Shown here piece after piece: positions 1-5,322 of a DNA stretch of 8,139 nt. Position numbers and translations under genes: made by a program. Each line of letters begins with the position of its first letter. The stretch's first letter is position 1. The notes beneath the pieces were generated by a model. The model had not been told where the DNA came from, ran no database searches, and saw only the letters and a list, made by a program, of their open reading frames with translations. The DNA comes from Paracoccaceae bacterium (lineage in GTDB: Bacteria > Pseudomonadota > Alphaproteobacteria > Rhodobacterales > Rhodobacteraceae), in the NCBI GenBank assembly GCA_003561595.1, contig PWWF01000294.1:1-8139 (forward strand), given 5' to 3'.

Positions 1-1374
1 ATCAAGGGGCGTGTCGATGGCGGCGAACCATTGCGCGGTGTTGCGATAGATCAGCGGTGCTTTCGAGCGCCAGCTATGGGGGTAGCTGTGCTTCAGCTTG
101 CCCTTGGCAAAGAGAGCGCCCGCGTAAGCCAGTTGCTTGATGACCGCAACATTCGCGCCGCCTTCCTTGCCATCGGGCTTGACGATGACCTCACCACCGA
201 AAAGCGGCAGGTCAGCGCGGAAGCTGCCATCTTCCAGCACGTTATAGGTCATGGGCAGACCGTGTTTCAGGCCGATCTGATAGTCGTCATCGCCATGGCT
301 GGGGGCGGTGTGGACAAAGCCGGTGCCCGCCTCATCGGTCACATGATCGCCGGGCAGGAGCGGCACATCGAAATCCCATTCGCCCGTCGCACCCTCGACC
401 CCGCGCAGGGGGTGGGCGAGGGTCAGCGCACCAAGTTCGGCCGCGCTCACATCGCGCTTGCGATCTGCCTTGACCTTTGCCGCCACAAGCGCGCTCTCGG
501 CCAGGGCATCAGCAAGCAACACCAGCGCGCCGGGCGCTTCCTTGCCGCCCTCCAGCGCGTCGGTAACCTCATAAAGGCCATAGGAAATATCAGGCCCGAA
601 ACAGACCGCCCTGTTCTGCGGGATGGTCCAGGGGGTCGTGGTCCAGATGACAACCGACACAGACTTCATCTTGCCAAAAATACTCAAATCCTGCGCCGCG
701 TCACCGAACGCCGTCACGGGAAATTTCACCCAGATCGTGTGGCTGGTATGCTCGTGATACTCGACCTCGGCCTCGGCCAGAGCGGTTTTCTCCACGGGCG
801 ACCACATCACCGGCTTGGAGCCCTGATAGAGCGTGCCGTTCATCAGGAGTTTCATGAACTCCTCGGCGATCACGGCCTCGGCGTGGTAATCCATGGTCAG
901 ATAGGGGTCATCCCATTTGCCGGTGACCCCCAGGCGCTTGAATTCCGCGCGCTGCACATCGATCCAGCCTTCGGCAAAGCGGCGGCATTCCTGACGGAAA
1001 TCGACGATATCGACCGCATCCTTGTCCAGTCCCTCGGCGCGATACTGTTCCTCGATCTTCCATTCGATGGGCAGGCCGTGGCAGTCCCAGCCGGGCACAT
1101 AGCGCGCGTCACGCCCCAGCATCTGCTGGCTGCGGGTGATGAAATCCTTCAGCACCTTGTTCAGCGCGTGGCCGATATGCAGGTGGCCATTGGCGTAAGG
1201 GGGGCCATCATGCAGGATGAAGGGCGGGCGGTCCCCGGCCGTCGCGCGCAGGCGGTCATAGATGCCCAGCCGTTCCCAACGGGCCAGCCAGTCGGGTTCG
1301 CGCGCAGGCAGGCCGGCGCGCATCGGGAAATCGGTTTCGGGCAGGAACAGGGTGTCTTTGTAGTCGGGGGTCAT
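1..1374 (-). CDS. ileS: Isoleucine--tRNA ligase (IleRS), N-terminal 458 codons, truncated by window edge
   Basis: Cytoplasmic class I aminoacyl-tRNA synthetase that charges tRNA-Ile and hydrolyses mischarged Val-tRNA. Reading the minus strand from the ATG at 1374-1372 gives [20 protein letters not shown]..., then the class I signature [12 protein letters not shown] (HIGH at residues 66-69) and [13 protein letters not shown]. The CP1 editing domain follows, with [17 protein letters not shown] and [16 protein letters not shown]. The frame is open to base 1, ending in [11 protein letters not shown]. Family members are about 900-1000 residues, so the KMSKS loop and the anticodon and C-terminal domains lie outside the window. 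The Shine-Dalgarno is weak (AAAGA, about 1386-1382). Residues 229-237 are encoded by a 25-bp repeat also found upstream at 1567-1591; it lies in a probably variable loop just before [10 protein letters not shown]. The gene is divergent from the VOC gene and has a possible Ile-codon-rich leader. Identification is secure; regulation is inferred. Confidence 0.97.
   Translation of the reverse strand, partial: MTPDYKDTLFLPETDFPMRAGLPAREPDWLARWERLGIYDRLRATAGDRPPFILHDGPPYANGHLHIGHALNKVLKDFITRSQQMLGRDARYVPGWDCHGLPIEWKIEEQYRAEGLDKDAVDIVDFRQECRRFAEGWIDVQRAEFKRLGVTGKWDDPYLTMDYHAEAVIAEEFMKLLMNGTLYQGSKPVMWSPVEKTALAEAEVEYHEHTSHTIWVKFPVTAFGDAAQDLSIFGKMKSVSVVIWTTTPWTIPQNRAVCFGPDISYGLYEVTDALEGGKEAPGALVLLADALAESALVAAKVKADRKRDVSAAELGALTLAHPLRGVEGATGEWDFDVPLLPGDHVTDEAGTGFVHTAPSHGDDDYQIGLKHGLPMTYNVLEDGSFRADLPLFGGEVIVKPDGKEGGANVAVIKQLAYAGALFAKGKLKHSYPHSWRSKAPLIYRNTAQWFAAIDTPLD
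664..688 (-). repeat. 25-bp repeat copy inside ileS
   Basis: On the minus strand these bases match 1567-1591 of the plus strand perfectly over 25 bp; the core is GAGTATTTTTGGCAAGATG. In the ileS frame the repeat supplies the peptide LSIFGKMK at residues 230-237, between [14 protein letters not shown] and the conserved [10 protein letters not shown] segment. The A+T-rich core stands out from the GC-rich gene. The match is seen directly. That it is a mobile or dispersed element is inference. Confidence 0.8.
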
Positions 1375-1377
1375 GGC

Positions 1378-1477
1378 ATCATCTTTCGCGATTGGTCAGG
1401 AATGTCTGGCGCCAGCCAAGGGCCCGGCACTCCTGGGCGCGGGGTCAGAGTGCCGGGACGCTAATTCGCGGGATGAT
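1378..1477 (-). promoter_or_regulatory. Possible long-range stem: leader Ile codons pairing with the ileS start region
   Basis: In the minus-strand transcript, bases 1477-1466 (AUCAUCCCGCGA) can pair with 1391-1378 (UCGCGAAAGAUGAU). This gives six plus five Watson-Crick pairs around a 1x3 internal loop (C1471 opposite AAA 1386-1384). The 5' strand contains the tandem Ile codons 6 and 7 of the leader peptide. The 3' strand contains the weak ileS Shine-Dalgarno and ends 3 nt before the AUG. The perfect hairpin at 1423-1457 nests inside this stem. A ribosome stalled on the Ile codons would melt the pairing and expose the ileS start. The complementarity is seen; the function is inferred, and a match of this size could arise by chance in GC-rich DNA. 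Confidence 0.35.
1423..1457 (-). promoter_or_regulatory. Perfect 10-bp hairpin in the ileS leader
   Basis: Arms CCCGGCACTC (1457-1448) and GAGTGCCGGG (1432-1423, minus strand) are exact reverse complements with a 15-nt loop. The leader-peptide stop TGA (1447-1445) is in the loop, and the last three sense codons plus one base of the codon before them form the left arm. The right arm is followed by CCCTTGGCTGG, not a U-tract, so it is not a classical intrinsic terminator. The downstream strand CTGGCGC (1415-1409) could instead pair with GCGCCCAG (1440-1433), with one bulge, giving an alternative fold. The inverted repeat is certain; an attenuator role is inferred. Confidence 0.55.
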
Positions 1478-1492
1478 CGCAACAATGCACAT
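1445..1492 (-). CDS. Putative Ile-rich leader peptide upstream of ileS (15 aa)
   Basis: A short open frame on the minus strand with ATG at 1492-1490 and TGA at 1447-1445 encodes MCIVAIIPRISVPAL. Four of 15 residues are isoleucine (positions 3, 6, 7 and 10; codons ATT, ATC, ATC, ATT), in front of the gene for isoleucyl-tRNA synthetase. It ends 70 nt before the ileS start. It has no Shine-Dalgarno, but its ATG is 7 nt beyond a TATAAC -10 box, so the transcript could begin at the A of ATG and be leaderless. Leaderless leader peptides are known in alphaproteobacteria (trpL of Sinorhizobium). Charged-tRNA-sensing leaders of this kind control pheST and amino-acid operons in other proteobacteria. 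I know of no described ileS example in this group, but cannot search. Confidence 0.5.
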   Translation of the reverse strand: MCIVAIIPRISVPAL

Positions 1493-1499
1493 GGCGCGC

Positions 1500-1528
1500 G
1501 TTATAGGGGCGCGGGCCGAGAGGGTCCA
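1500..1528 (-). promoter_or_regulatory. Candidate sigma70-type promoter for ileS
   Basis: On the minus strand, TGGACC (1528-1523) and TATAAC (1505-1500) are separated by exactly 17 bp. They match TTGACA at 4/6 and TATAAT at 5/6. Transcription would start near 1493-1492, coinciding with the ATG of the Ile-rich leader frame and giving an untranslated or attenuator leader of about 118 nt before ileS. No better pair was seen between this point and the ileS start. Confidence 0.5.
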
Positions 1529-1566
1529 GAGGGAAGCGCTGCGCCCGCGCCGCAGCCGGGGTGCGG

Positions 1567-1591
1567 TTTGAGTATTTTTGGCAAGATGAAG
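1567..1591 (+). repeat. 25-bp repeat copy in the ileS/VOC intergenic region
   Basis: Perfect 25-bp match to the complement of 664-688; the two copies are in inverted orientation about 0.9 kb apart. The flanking bases differ (G here and A there on the 5' side; C here and T there on the 3' side), so the unit has sharp ends in this comparison. This copy lies 38 bp beyond the -35 box of the candidate ileS promoter and 71 bp before the VOC start. I have an uncertain recollection of similar strings being dispersed in Rhodobacteraceae genomes; a genome search would settle it. Confidence 0.8.
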
Positions 1592-1647
1592 CCTGGACGG
1601 GGTTGCAAGGGCTTGCGGGTTTGCGCATCTGTCGGGGGCAGACCAAT

Positions 1648-1654
1648 GAGGGAG
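1648..1654 (+). promoter_or_regulatory. Ribosome binding site that sets the VOC start
   Basis: GAGGGAG lies 8 nt before the ATG at 1663. This supports that start over the GTG at 1657 (2 nt away), the ATG at 1669, or the far-upstream in-frame GTG at 1561, whose extension would read through the 25-bp repeat. Confidence 0.65.
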
Positions 1655-1662
1655 CCGTGCCG

Positions 1663-2076
1663 ATGCTGATGCCGTTTCATCTTGCCTATCATGTGCGTGA
1701 TCTGGACGAGGCGCGCGGTTTTTACAGTGGCGTGCTGGGCTGCCGCGAGGGGCGCAGCACCGACAGCTGGGTGGATTTCGATTTCTTCGGCCATCAGATC
1801 AGCCTGCATCTGGGCGCGCCCTTTGCCAATGCGCCGACCGGCAAGGTGGGTGATCATATGGTTCCGATGCCGCATTTCGGGGTGGTGCTGGATCTGGAAC
1901 GTTTCAACGATCTGGCCGCGCGGCTGCAGGCGGCAGGCGTGGACTTCGTGCTGCCGCCATCCCGGCGTTTTGCGGGGCAGCCGGGCGAGCAATGGACAAT
2001 GTTCTTTCGTGACCCCTCGGGCAACCCGATCGAGGTGAAGGGCTTTGCCGATCACTCGGCGATCTTTGCGTCCTGA
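1663..2076 (+). CDS. VOC-family (glyoxalase/extradiol dioxygenase-like) protein
   Basis: A 137-residue cytoplasmic protein of the vicinal-oxygen-chelate superfamily, closest in appearance to the predicted dioxygenases of COG3565; its substrate is unknown. The first beta-alpha-beta-beta-beta module has FHLAYHVRDLDEARGFYSGVLGCREGRS (residues 5-32) and WVDFDFFGHQISLHLG. The second has HFGVVLD (71-77), LAARLQAAGVDFVLPP and MFFRDPSGNPIEVKGF (113-128). H6 or H10, H71 and E124 sit where the superfamily usually places its 2-His-1-Glu metal site. The start is set by GAGGGAG at 1648-1654. The gene is divergent from ileS and converges on cutA, with its last 25 bases overlapping cutA on the other strand; no terminator lies between them. 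The family is secure; the reaction is not assignable. Confidence 0.9.
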   Translation: MLMPFHLAYHVRDLDEARGFYSGVLGCREGRSTDSWVDFDFFGHQISLHLGAPFANAPTGKVGDHMVPMPHFGVVLDLERFNDLAARLQAAGVDFVLPPSRRFAGQPGEQWTMFFRDPSGNPIEVKGFADHSAIFAS

Positions 2077-2384
2077 GTCTCATCCGCGACCCAGTCGGCG
2101 ACCCCTGGCCCCGCATCGTTGACTGGCAGCGCGATGATGGCCGGCATGTCATAGGGGTGATGTGCCGCAACCACCCGGCAGATAGCGTCGAAATGCGTGG
2201 CGCGCGCCTTCATCCGCAAGATGACCTCGGTTTCGGAATCGATCCGGCCCTGCCAGCGGAACAGGCTTTCGACGCCATGCAACAGGTTGGCGCAGGCGAC
2301 AAGCTGATCGGTCAGACAGGCCCGCGCGATGGACTGCGCCGTTTCGGCATCGGGACAGGTGACCTCGACCTCCAGTATCTTCAT
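2052..2384 (-). CDS. cutA: Divalent-cation tolerance protein CutA
   Basis: A 110-residue protein of the usual CutA1 length (about 100-115). It begins [20 protein letters not shown], followed by [33 protein letters not shown] and [14 protein letters not shown], then the terminal ADWVADET. These match the family's conserved LxAC, SxxxWxGxI, ExxLxxK, HPYxxP and terminal W elements. CutA proteins form very stable PII-like trimers; the E. coli cutA locus was linked to copper tolerance, but the biochemical role remains unclear. The start ATG has a strong AAGGAAGGAG site (2400-2391) 6 nt upstream. The gene lies 84 nt downstream of the serine ammonia-lyase gene on the same strand, so co-transcription is likely. 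Its 3' end overlaps the VOC gene by 25 bp. Confidence 0.95.
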   Translation of the reverse strand: MKILEVEVTCPDAETAQSIARACLTDQLVACANLLHGVESLFRWQGRIDSETEVILRMKARATHFDAICRVVAAHHPYDMPAIIALPVNDAGPGVADWVADETQDAKIAE

Positions 2385-2426
2385 TGCGCGCTCCTTCCTT
2401 TGCAGTGGTTCCGACAGGATGGGCGC

Positions 2427-2457
2427 GGTGCGGATTGCGCACCATGATCTGGCGCAA
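2427..2457 (-). promoter_or_regulatory. Two mutually exclusive small hairpins between sdaA and cutA
   Basis: On the plus strand, GGTGCG (2427-2432) and CGCACC (2438-2443) form a 6-bp stem with a 5-nt loop. TTGCGC (2435-2440) and GCGCAA (2452-2457) form another 6-bp stem that shares bases 2435-2443 with the first, so only one can form at a time. Neither is followed by a U-tract on the cutA-direction transcript. They could set relative expression of the two genes or be chance palindromes in GC-rich DNA. Confidence 0.3.
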
Positions 2458-2468
2458 AATACGGGCGC

Positions 2469-3839
2469 TCAGCAATTGGGGATATTGACGGCCAGCCCGC
2501 CCAGCGCGGTTTCCTTGTATTTCTCGGACATGTCGGTACCAGTCTGGCGCATGGCCTCGATGCAATTGTCGAGCGGCATGAAATGCGTGCCATCGCCGCG
2601 CAGCGAGAGGCTGGCGGCCGACACGGCCTTGATCGCGCCCAGCCCGTTGCGTTCGATGCAGGGCACCTGCACCAGCCCCTTGACCGGGTCGCAAGTCATG
2701 CCGAGGTGATGCTCCAGCGCAATCTCGGCTGCGTTTTCCACCTGTTCGGGCGTGCCGCCCAGCACGGCGCACAGCCCCGCCGCCGCCATGGCCGAGGCCG
2801 ATCCCACCTCGGCCTGACAGCCGCATTCGGCGCCCGAGATCGAGGCGTTATGCTTGACCAGCCCGCCGATGGCGCTGGCGGTCAGAAGGAACTCGCCGAT
2901 GCGCGTGCGCGATGCGCCGGGCACATGGTCCAGCCAGTAGCGGATCGTGGCGGGCCCCCCCCCTGCCGCGCCATTGGTGGGCGCGGTCACGACCTGCCCG
3001 CCTGCGGCGTTTTCCTCGTTCACGGCCATGGCATAGACCGAGATCCAGTCATTGATGACATGCGGCGCGGTCAGGTTCATGCCCTGCTCTGCCCGCAGCG
3101 CCAGATGGATCGCACGGGCGCGGCGGCGTACGCTCAGGCCACCGGGCAGCGTGCCCTCGCCCTCCAGCCCGTGATCGATGCACTCGGTCATGACCTGCCA
3201 TATCCGCGCAAGCCCGGCATCCAGCGCGGCCGGGTCCAGCCGCGTCAACTCATTGGCGCGTTTCATCTCGGCAATGCTTTTGCCGCTGTCGCGGGCCATC
3301 TGCAGCATCTCGGACGCGGACTGGAACGGATAGGGGACCGGCGGCCCCGTGGGCGCGGGCGGGTTTTCCAGCTCTGCCTCGGTCACGACGAACCCGCCCC
3401 CGATGGAAAACCAGGTCTGCTGCGCGATCATATCGCCCTGCGCATCCGTGGCCATCAGGCGCAGGCCATTGGCGTGGCCGGGCAAGGGCGGGCCGTAATC
3501 GAAGATCAGATCATCCTGCGGGACGAAACGCAGTTGCCCCAGCCCGGGCGCCGCGACCTGCCCTGTGGCGCGGATATCGGCCAGCACGCTTTCGGCGCGC
3601 GCGGCGTCATAATCCTCGGGGGTAAACCCCGCCAGACCCAGGATCACCGCACGGTCGGTCGCATGGCCTACCCCGGTAAAGGCAAGTGACCCGTGCAGTG
3701 AGGCGCGCAGCCCCGCCACGCCGAAGGGTAGCCCGCGCAGATGCTCGAGGAACCGTGCGGCGGCAACCATCGGCCCCATCGTATGCGACGAGGACGGGCC
3801 AATGCCGATCTTGAACATCTCGAAAACGGACAGGAACAT
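2469..3839 (-). CDS. sdaA: L-serine ammonia-lyase (serine dehydratase), iron-sulfur type
   Basis: A 456-residue cytoplasmic enzyme converting L-serine to pyruvate and ammonia, close to the length of E. coli SdaA (454). The N-terminal beta domain has the signature [15 protein letters not shown] (residues 16-30). The C-terminal alpha domain has [29 protein letters not shown] (330-348) and [20 protein letters not shown]341, C383 and C394 correspond to the three [4Fe-4S] ligands of the Legionella type 2 enzyme (C343, C385, C396). The protein ends NIPNC, so C456 is the very last residue, matching the C-terminal Cys that in Legionella inserts into its own active site as the fourth cluster ligand. 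The start ATG follows an AAGGAT site about 9 nt upstream. It is divergent from the cytochrome gene and upstream of cutA. Confidence 0.96.
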   Translation of the reverse strand: MFLSVFEMFKIGIGPSSSHTMGPMVAAARFLEHLRGLPFGVAGLRASLHGSLAFTGVGHATDRAVILGLAGFTPEDYDAARAESVLADIRATGQVAAPGLGQLRFVPQDDLIFDYGPPLPGHANGLRLMATDAQGDMIAQQTWFSIGGGFVVTEAELENPPAPTGPPVPYPFQSASEMLQMARDSGKSIAEMKRANELTRLDPAALDAGLARIWQVMTECIDHGLEGEGTLPGGLSVRRRARAIHLALRAEQGMNLTAPHVINDWISVYAMAVNEENAAGGQVVTAPTNGAAGGGPATIRYWLDHVPGASRTRIGEFLLTASAIGGLVKHNASISGAECGCQAEVGSASAMAAAGLCAVLGGTPEQVENAAEIALEHHLGMTCDPVKGLVQVPCIERNGLGAIKAVSAASLSLRGDGTHFMPLDNCIEAMRQTGTDMSEKYKETALGGLAVNIPNC

Positions 3840-3971
3840 GGGGCGCGCATCCTTGCTGGCTGTGCCGCTTCCCTATCACATCCTGCGACGCGATCAGAAG
3901 AGTCTGCGACATTCCACTCACCAGATAAGACACGGCTTGGCAGTCGCGCGGAAATCCGGCACTTTATCGGC

Positions 3972-4355
3972 ATGAAGAACACGATCCTGATGTCATGCGC
4001 CGCGATCCTGTCGCTGGGCGCCTGTTCCACCGGCCCGAGCACACAGGCGGGGCAGGAGTTGTATGAACAGCATTGCGCAAGCTGCCACGGTGCGGATGCG
4101 CGGGGCGGCGCGCAGATCCCCGATCTGCGCCATATCGCGTCGCGGGCGGGCGGGGTCTATCCGCAGATGCGCGTGCTCGACAAACTCGATGGCTATGCGC
4201 GCGGGCAGCGCGCCTATGAAGGGGTGGAAATGCCCGATTTCGGCATGCTGCTGATCGGCCCGCTCGACCGGGTCGAGACCGATGACGGATTGTCGCGCCC
4301 CCTGCCCGAAACGATCCTCGCGCTCGAGGCCTATCTGCGCAGCATTCAGGAGTAG
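3972..4355 (+). CDS. Small mono-haem class I cytochrome c, predicted lipoprotein
   Basis: A 127-residue protein. Residues 1-17 form a lipoprotein signal peptide (MKNTILMSCAAILSLGA) with lipobox LGAC, so C18 should be lipid-modified and the protein held at the periplasmic side of a membrane. The haem site is CASCH (35-39), with H39 the proximal ligand. M87 in VEMPDFG is the likely distal ligand, and the C-terminal helix LPETILALEAYLRSIQE is typical of class I cytochromes. It probably shuttles electrons in the periplasm; donor and acceptor cannot be told from the neighbours, as no oxidase or dehydrogenase is adjacent. The ATG at 3972 is chosen because it begins the signal peptide. No clear Shine-Dalgarno precedes it, and the in-frame extension back to 3741 is a shadow of sdaA. 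The stop lies 3 nt before a large inverted repeat. Confidence 0.9.
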   Translation: MKNTILMSCAAILSLGACSTGPSTQAGQELYEQHCASCHGADARGGAQIPDLRHIASRAGGVYPQMRVLDKLDGYARGQRAYEGVEMPDFGMLLIGPLDRVETDDGLSRPLPETILALEAYLRSIQE

Positions 4356-4358
4356 CGC

Positions 4359-4452
4359 GCCCCCCGCCATGCCCGCGCGGGGCAAGCAAGCACCCGTCAG
4401 GGTGCGCCGCGAGGGTTGGGTGGGCGGGCCACGCGCGGGCATGGCGGGGGGC
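4359..4452. repeat. 94-bp palindromic element with perfect 21-bp arms
   Basis: Bases 4359-4379 and 4432-4452 are exact reverse complements over 21 bp; the core of the left arm is CCCCCCGCCATGCCCGCGC. The 52-bp interior carries its own perfect 6-bp hairpin, GCACCC (4390-4395) and GGGTGC (4400-4405), with loop GTCA. The whole element fills half of the 172-bp gap between the cytochrome gene and rpiA, starting 3 nt after the cytochrome stop. As RNA it would fold into a very stable nested stem able to block RNases or pause polymerase. No U-tract follows immediately, and no target-site duplication is visible. Its compact form suggests a REP- or MITE-like dispersed repeat, which this window alone cannot show. 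Confidence 0.75.
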
Positions 4453-4474
4453 ACCCCTGCGGTGGATTTTCGAC

Positions 4475-4503
4475 TTTCAACCTGCGCCGGAAACCGCCAT
4501 AAC
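4475..4503 (+). promoter_or_regulatory. Weak candidate promoter for rpiA-gor
   Basis: TTTCAA (4475-4480) and CATAAC (4498-4503) are 17 bp apart and match the sigma70 boxes at 3/6 and 4/6. A start near 4510 would leave a short leader holding the GAGAGGG ribosome site at 4517-4523. It lies just downstream of the palindromic element, where a promoter for the next unit would be expected. Support is weak. Confidence 0.25.
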
Positions 4504-4527
4504 CCGGCCAGAGGACGAGAGGGCGCC

Positions 4528-5316
4528 ATGACCGGACAACTGACCCCGATTGACCAGGCCAAATATACCGCCGCCCATTGCGCGGCCGATCTTGTCAAGG
4601 ACGGGATGCGCGTGGGGCTGGGCACCGGCTCGACGGCCGCATGGCTGGTGCGGCGGCTGGGCCAGCGCGTCCGCCGCGAGGGGCTGCGCATCATCGCTGT
4701 GCCCACATCATCGCGCACGGCGCAACTGGGCCGCGAAGTCGGCATCAATATCGTGACCTTGGATGAGGCGCGCTGGCTGGACCTGACCATCGACGGCGCG
4801 GATGAGTTCGACAGCGAACTGACGCTGATCAAGGGCGGCGGCGGCGCGCTGTTGCACGAAAAGATCGTGGCCACGGCCTCGGACCAGATGGTCGTGATTA
4901 CTGACGCCGCCAAGGAAGTGAAGACGCTTGGCGCTTTTCCCCTGCCGGTCGAGGTGATCCCCTTCGGCTGGCAGGCCACGAAGGCGCTGGTCGAAGAGAT
5001 CCTGGCATCAATGGATGTGCTGGGCCGCCAGTCCAGCCTGCGCATGAATGGTGACAAGCCCTATCTGACGGATGAGGGCAATTACATCCTTGATCTGGGG
5101 CTGGGCCGGATCGGCAATCCGCGCCAATTGTCGCTGGTGCTTAATCAGGTGCCTGGCGTGGTCGAGAACGGGCTGTTTGTCGATATCGCCGATCAGGTGG
5201 TGATCGGCCATGCCGACGGTCGCTGCGAGATGCGCGACCTGACCAGCGGCACCCCCGAGACGCGCCATGCCCAGGTCGATCTGGCCGAGGCGCGCAACAT
5301 TTTCAGTGACCTGTGA
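4528..5316 (+). CDS. rpiA: Ribose-5-phosphate isomerase A
   Basis: A 262-residue cytoplasmic enzyme interconverting ribose 5-phosphate and ribulose 5-phosphate in the non-oxidative pentose phosphate pathway. The RpiA motifs appear in order: VGLGTGSTAAWLV (residues 29-41, phosphate loop), VPTSSRTAQL, DLTIDGADEFD (85-95) and LIKGGGGALLHEKIVA (100-115). D89, D92, K102 and E111 have the same spacing as the E. coli active-site residues D81, D84, K94 and E103. It is somewhat longer than E. coli RpiA (219), mainly in a C-terminal tail after the DVLGRQSSLR region. The ATG at 4528 has GAGAGGG 4 nt upstream, and the reading frame before it is a shadow through the palindromic element. gor starts 6 nt after the stop, so the two genes are probably co-transcribed. 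Confidence 0.97.
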   Translation: MTGQLTPIDQAKYTAAHCAADLVKDGMRVGLGTGSTAAWLVRRLGQRVRREGLRIIAVPTSSRTAQLGREVGINIVTLDEARWLDLTIDGADEFDSELTLIKGGGGALLHEKIVATASDQMVVITDAAKEVKTLGAFPLPVEVIPFGWQATKALVEEILASMDVLGRQSSLRMNGDKPYLTDEGNYILDLGLGRIGNPRQLSLVLNQVPGVVENGLFVDIADQVVIGHADGRCEMRDLTSGTPETRHAQVDLAEARNIFSDL

Positions 5317-5322
5317 GACGTG

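Noticed and set aside
31..1464. A 477-codon plus-strand open frame across the ileS region
   Set aside because: It is antisense to ileS, whose minus-strand translation carries clear class I synthetase motifs. The plus-strand product has no recognisable domain, and long antisense frames are common in GC-rich genes.
1375..1500. T-box riboswitch upstream of ileS
   Set aside because: The leader is only about 118 nt and lacks the T-box sequence (AGGGTGG-type) and a terminator/antiterminator pair with a U-tract.
1561..1662. N-terminal extension of the VOC protein from the GTG at 1561
   Set aside because: It reads through the 25-bp repeat, has no ribosome site, and adds residues before the normal VOC start FHLAYHV. 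The ATG at 1663 has GAGGGAG at correct spacing.
2583..3689. A 368-codon plus-strand open frame
   Set aside because: Antisense shadow of the serine ammonia-lyase gene with no recognisable domain.
3741..3971. Extension of the cytochrome c start to 3741
   Set aside because: It would overlap the start of sdaA and bury the lipoprotein signal peptide that begins at 3972.
3840..3971. Promoters for sdaA and the cytochrome gene
   Set aside because: Several partial -10-like strings occur (for example TTTATC near 3963), but none has a -35 at 16-18 bp that I would defend.
4282..4527. Extension of rpiA upstream through the palindromic element
   Set aside because: It overlaps the cytochrome gene in another frame and is low-complexity. 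The start at 4528 has a ribosome site and gives the canonical RpiA N-terminus.
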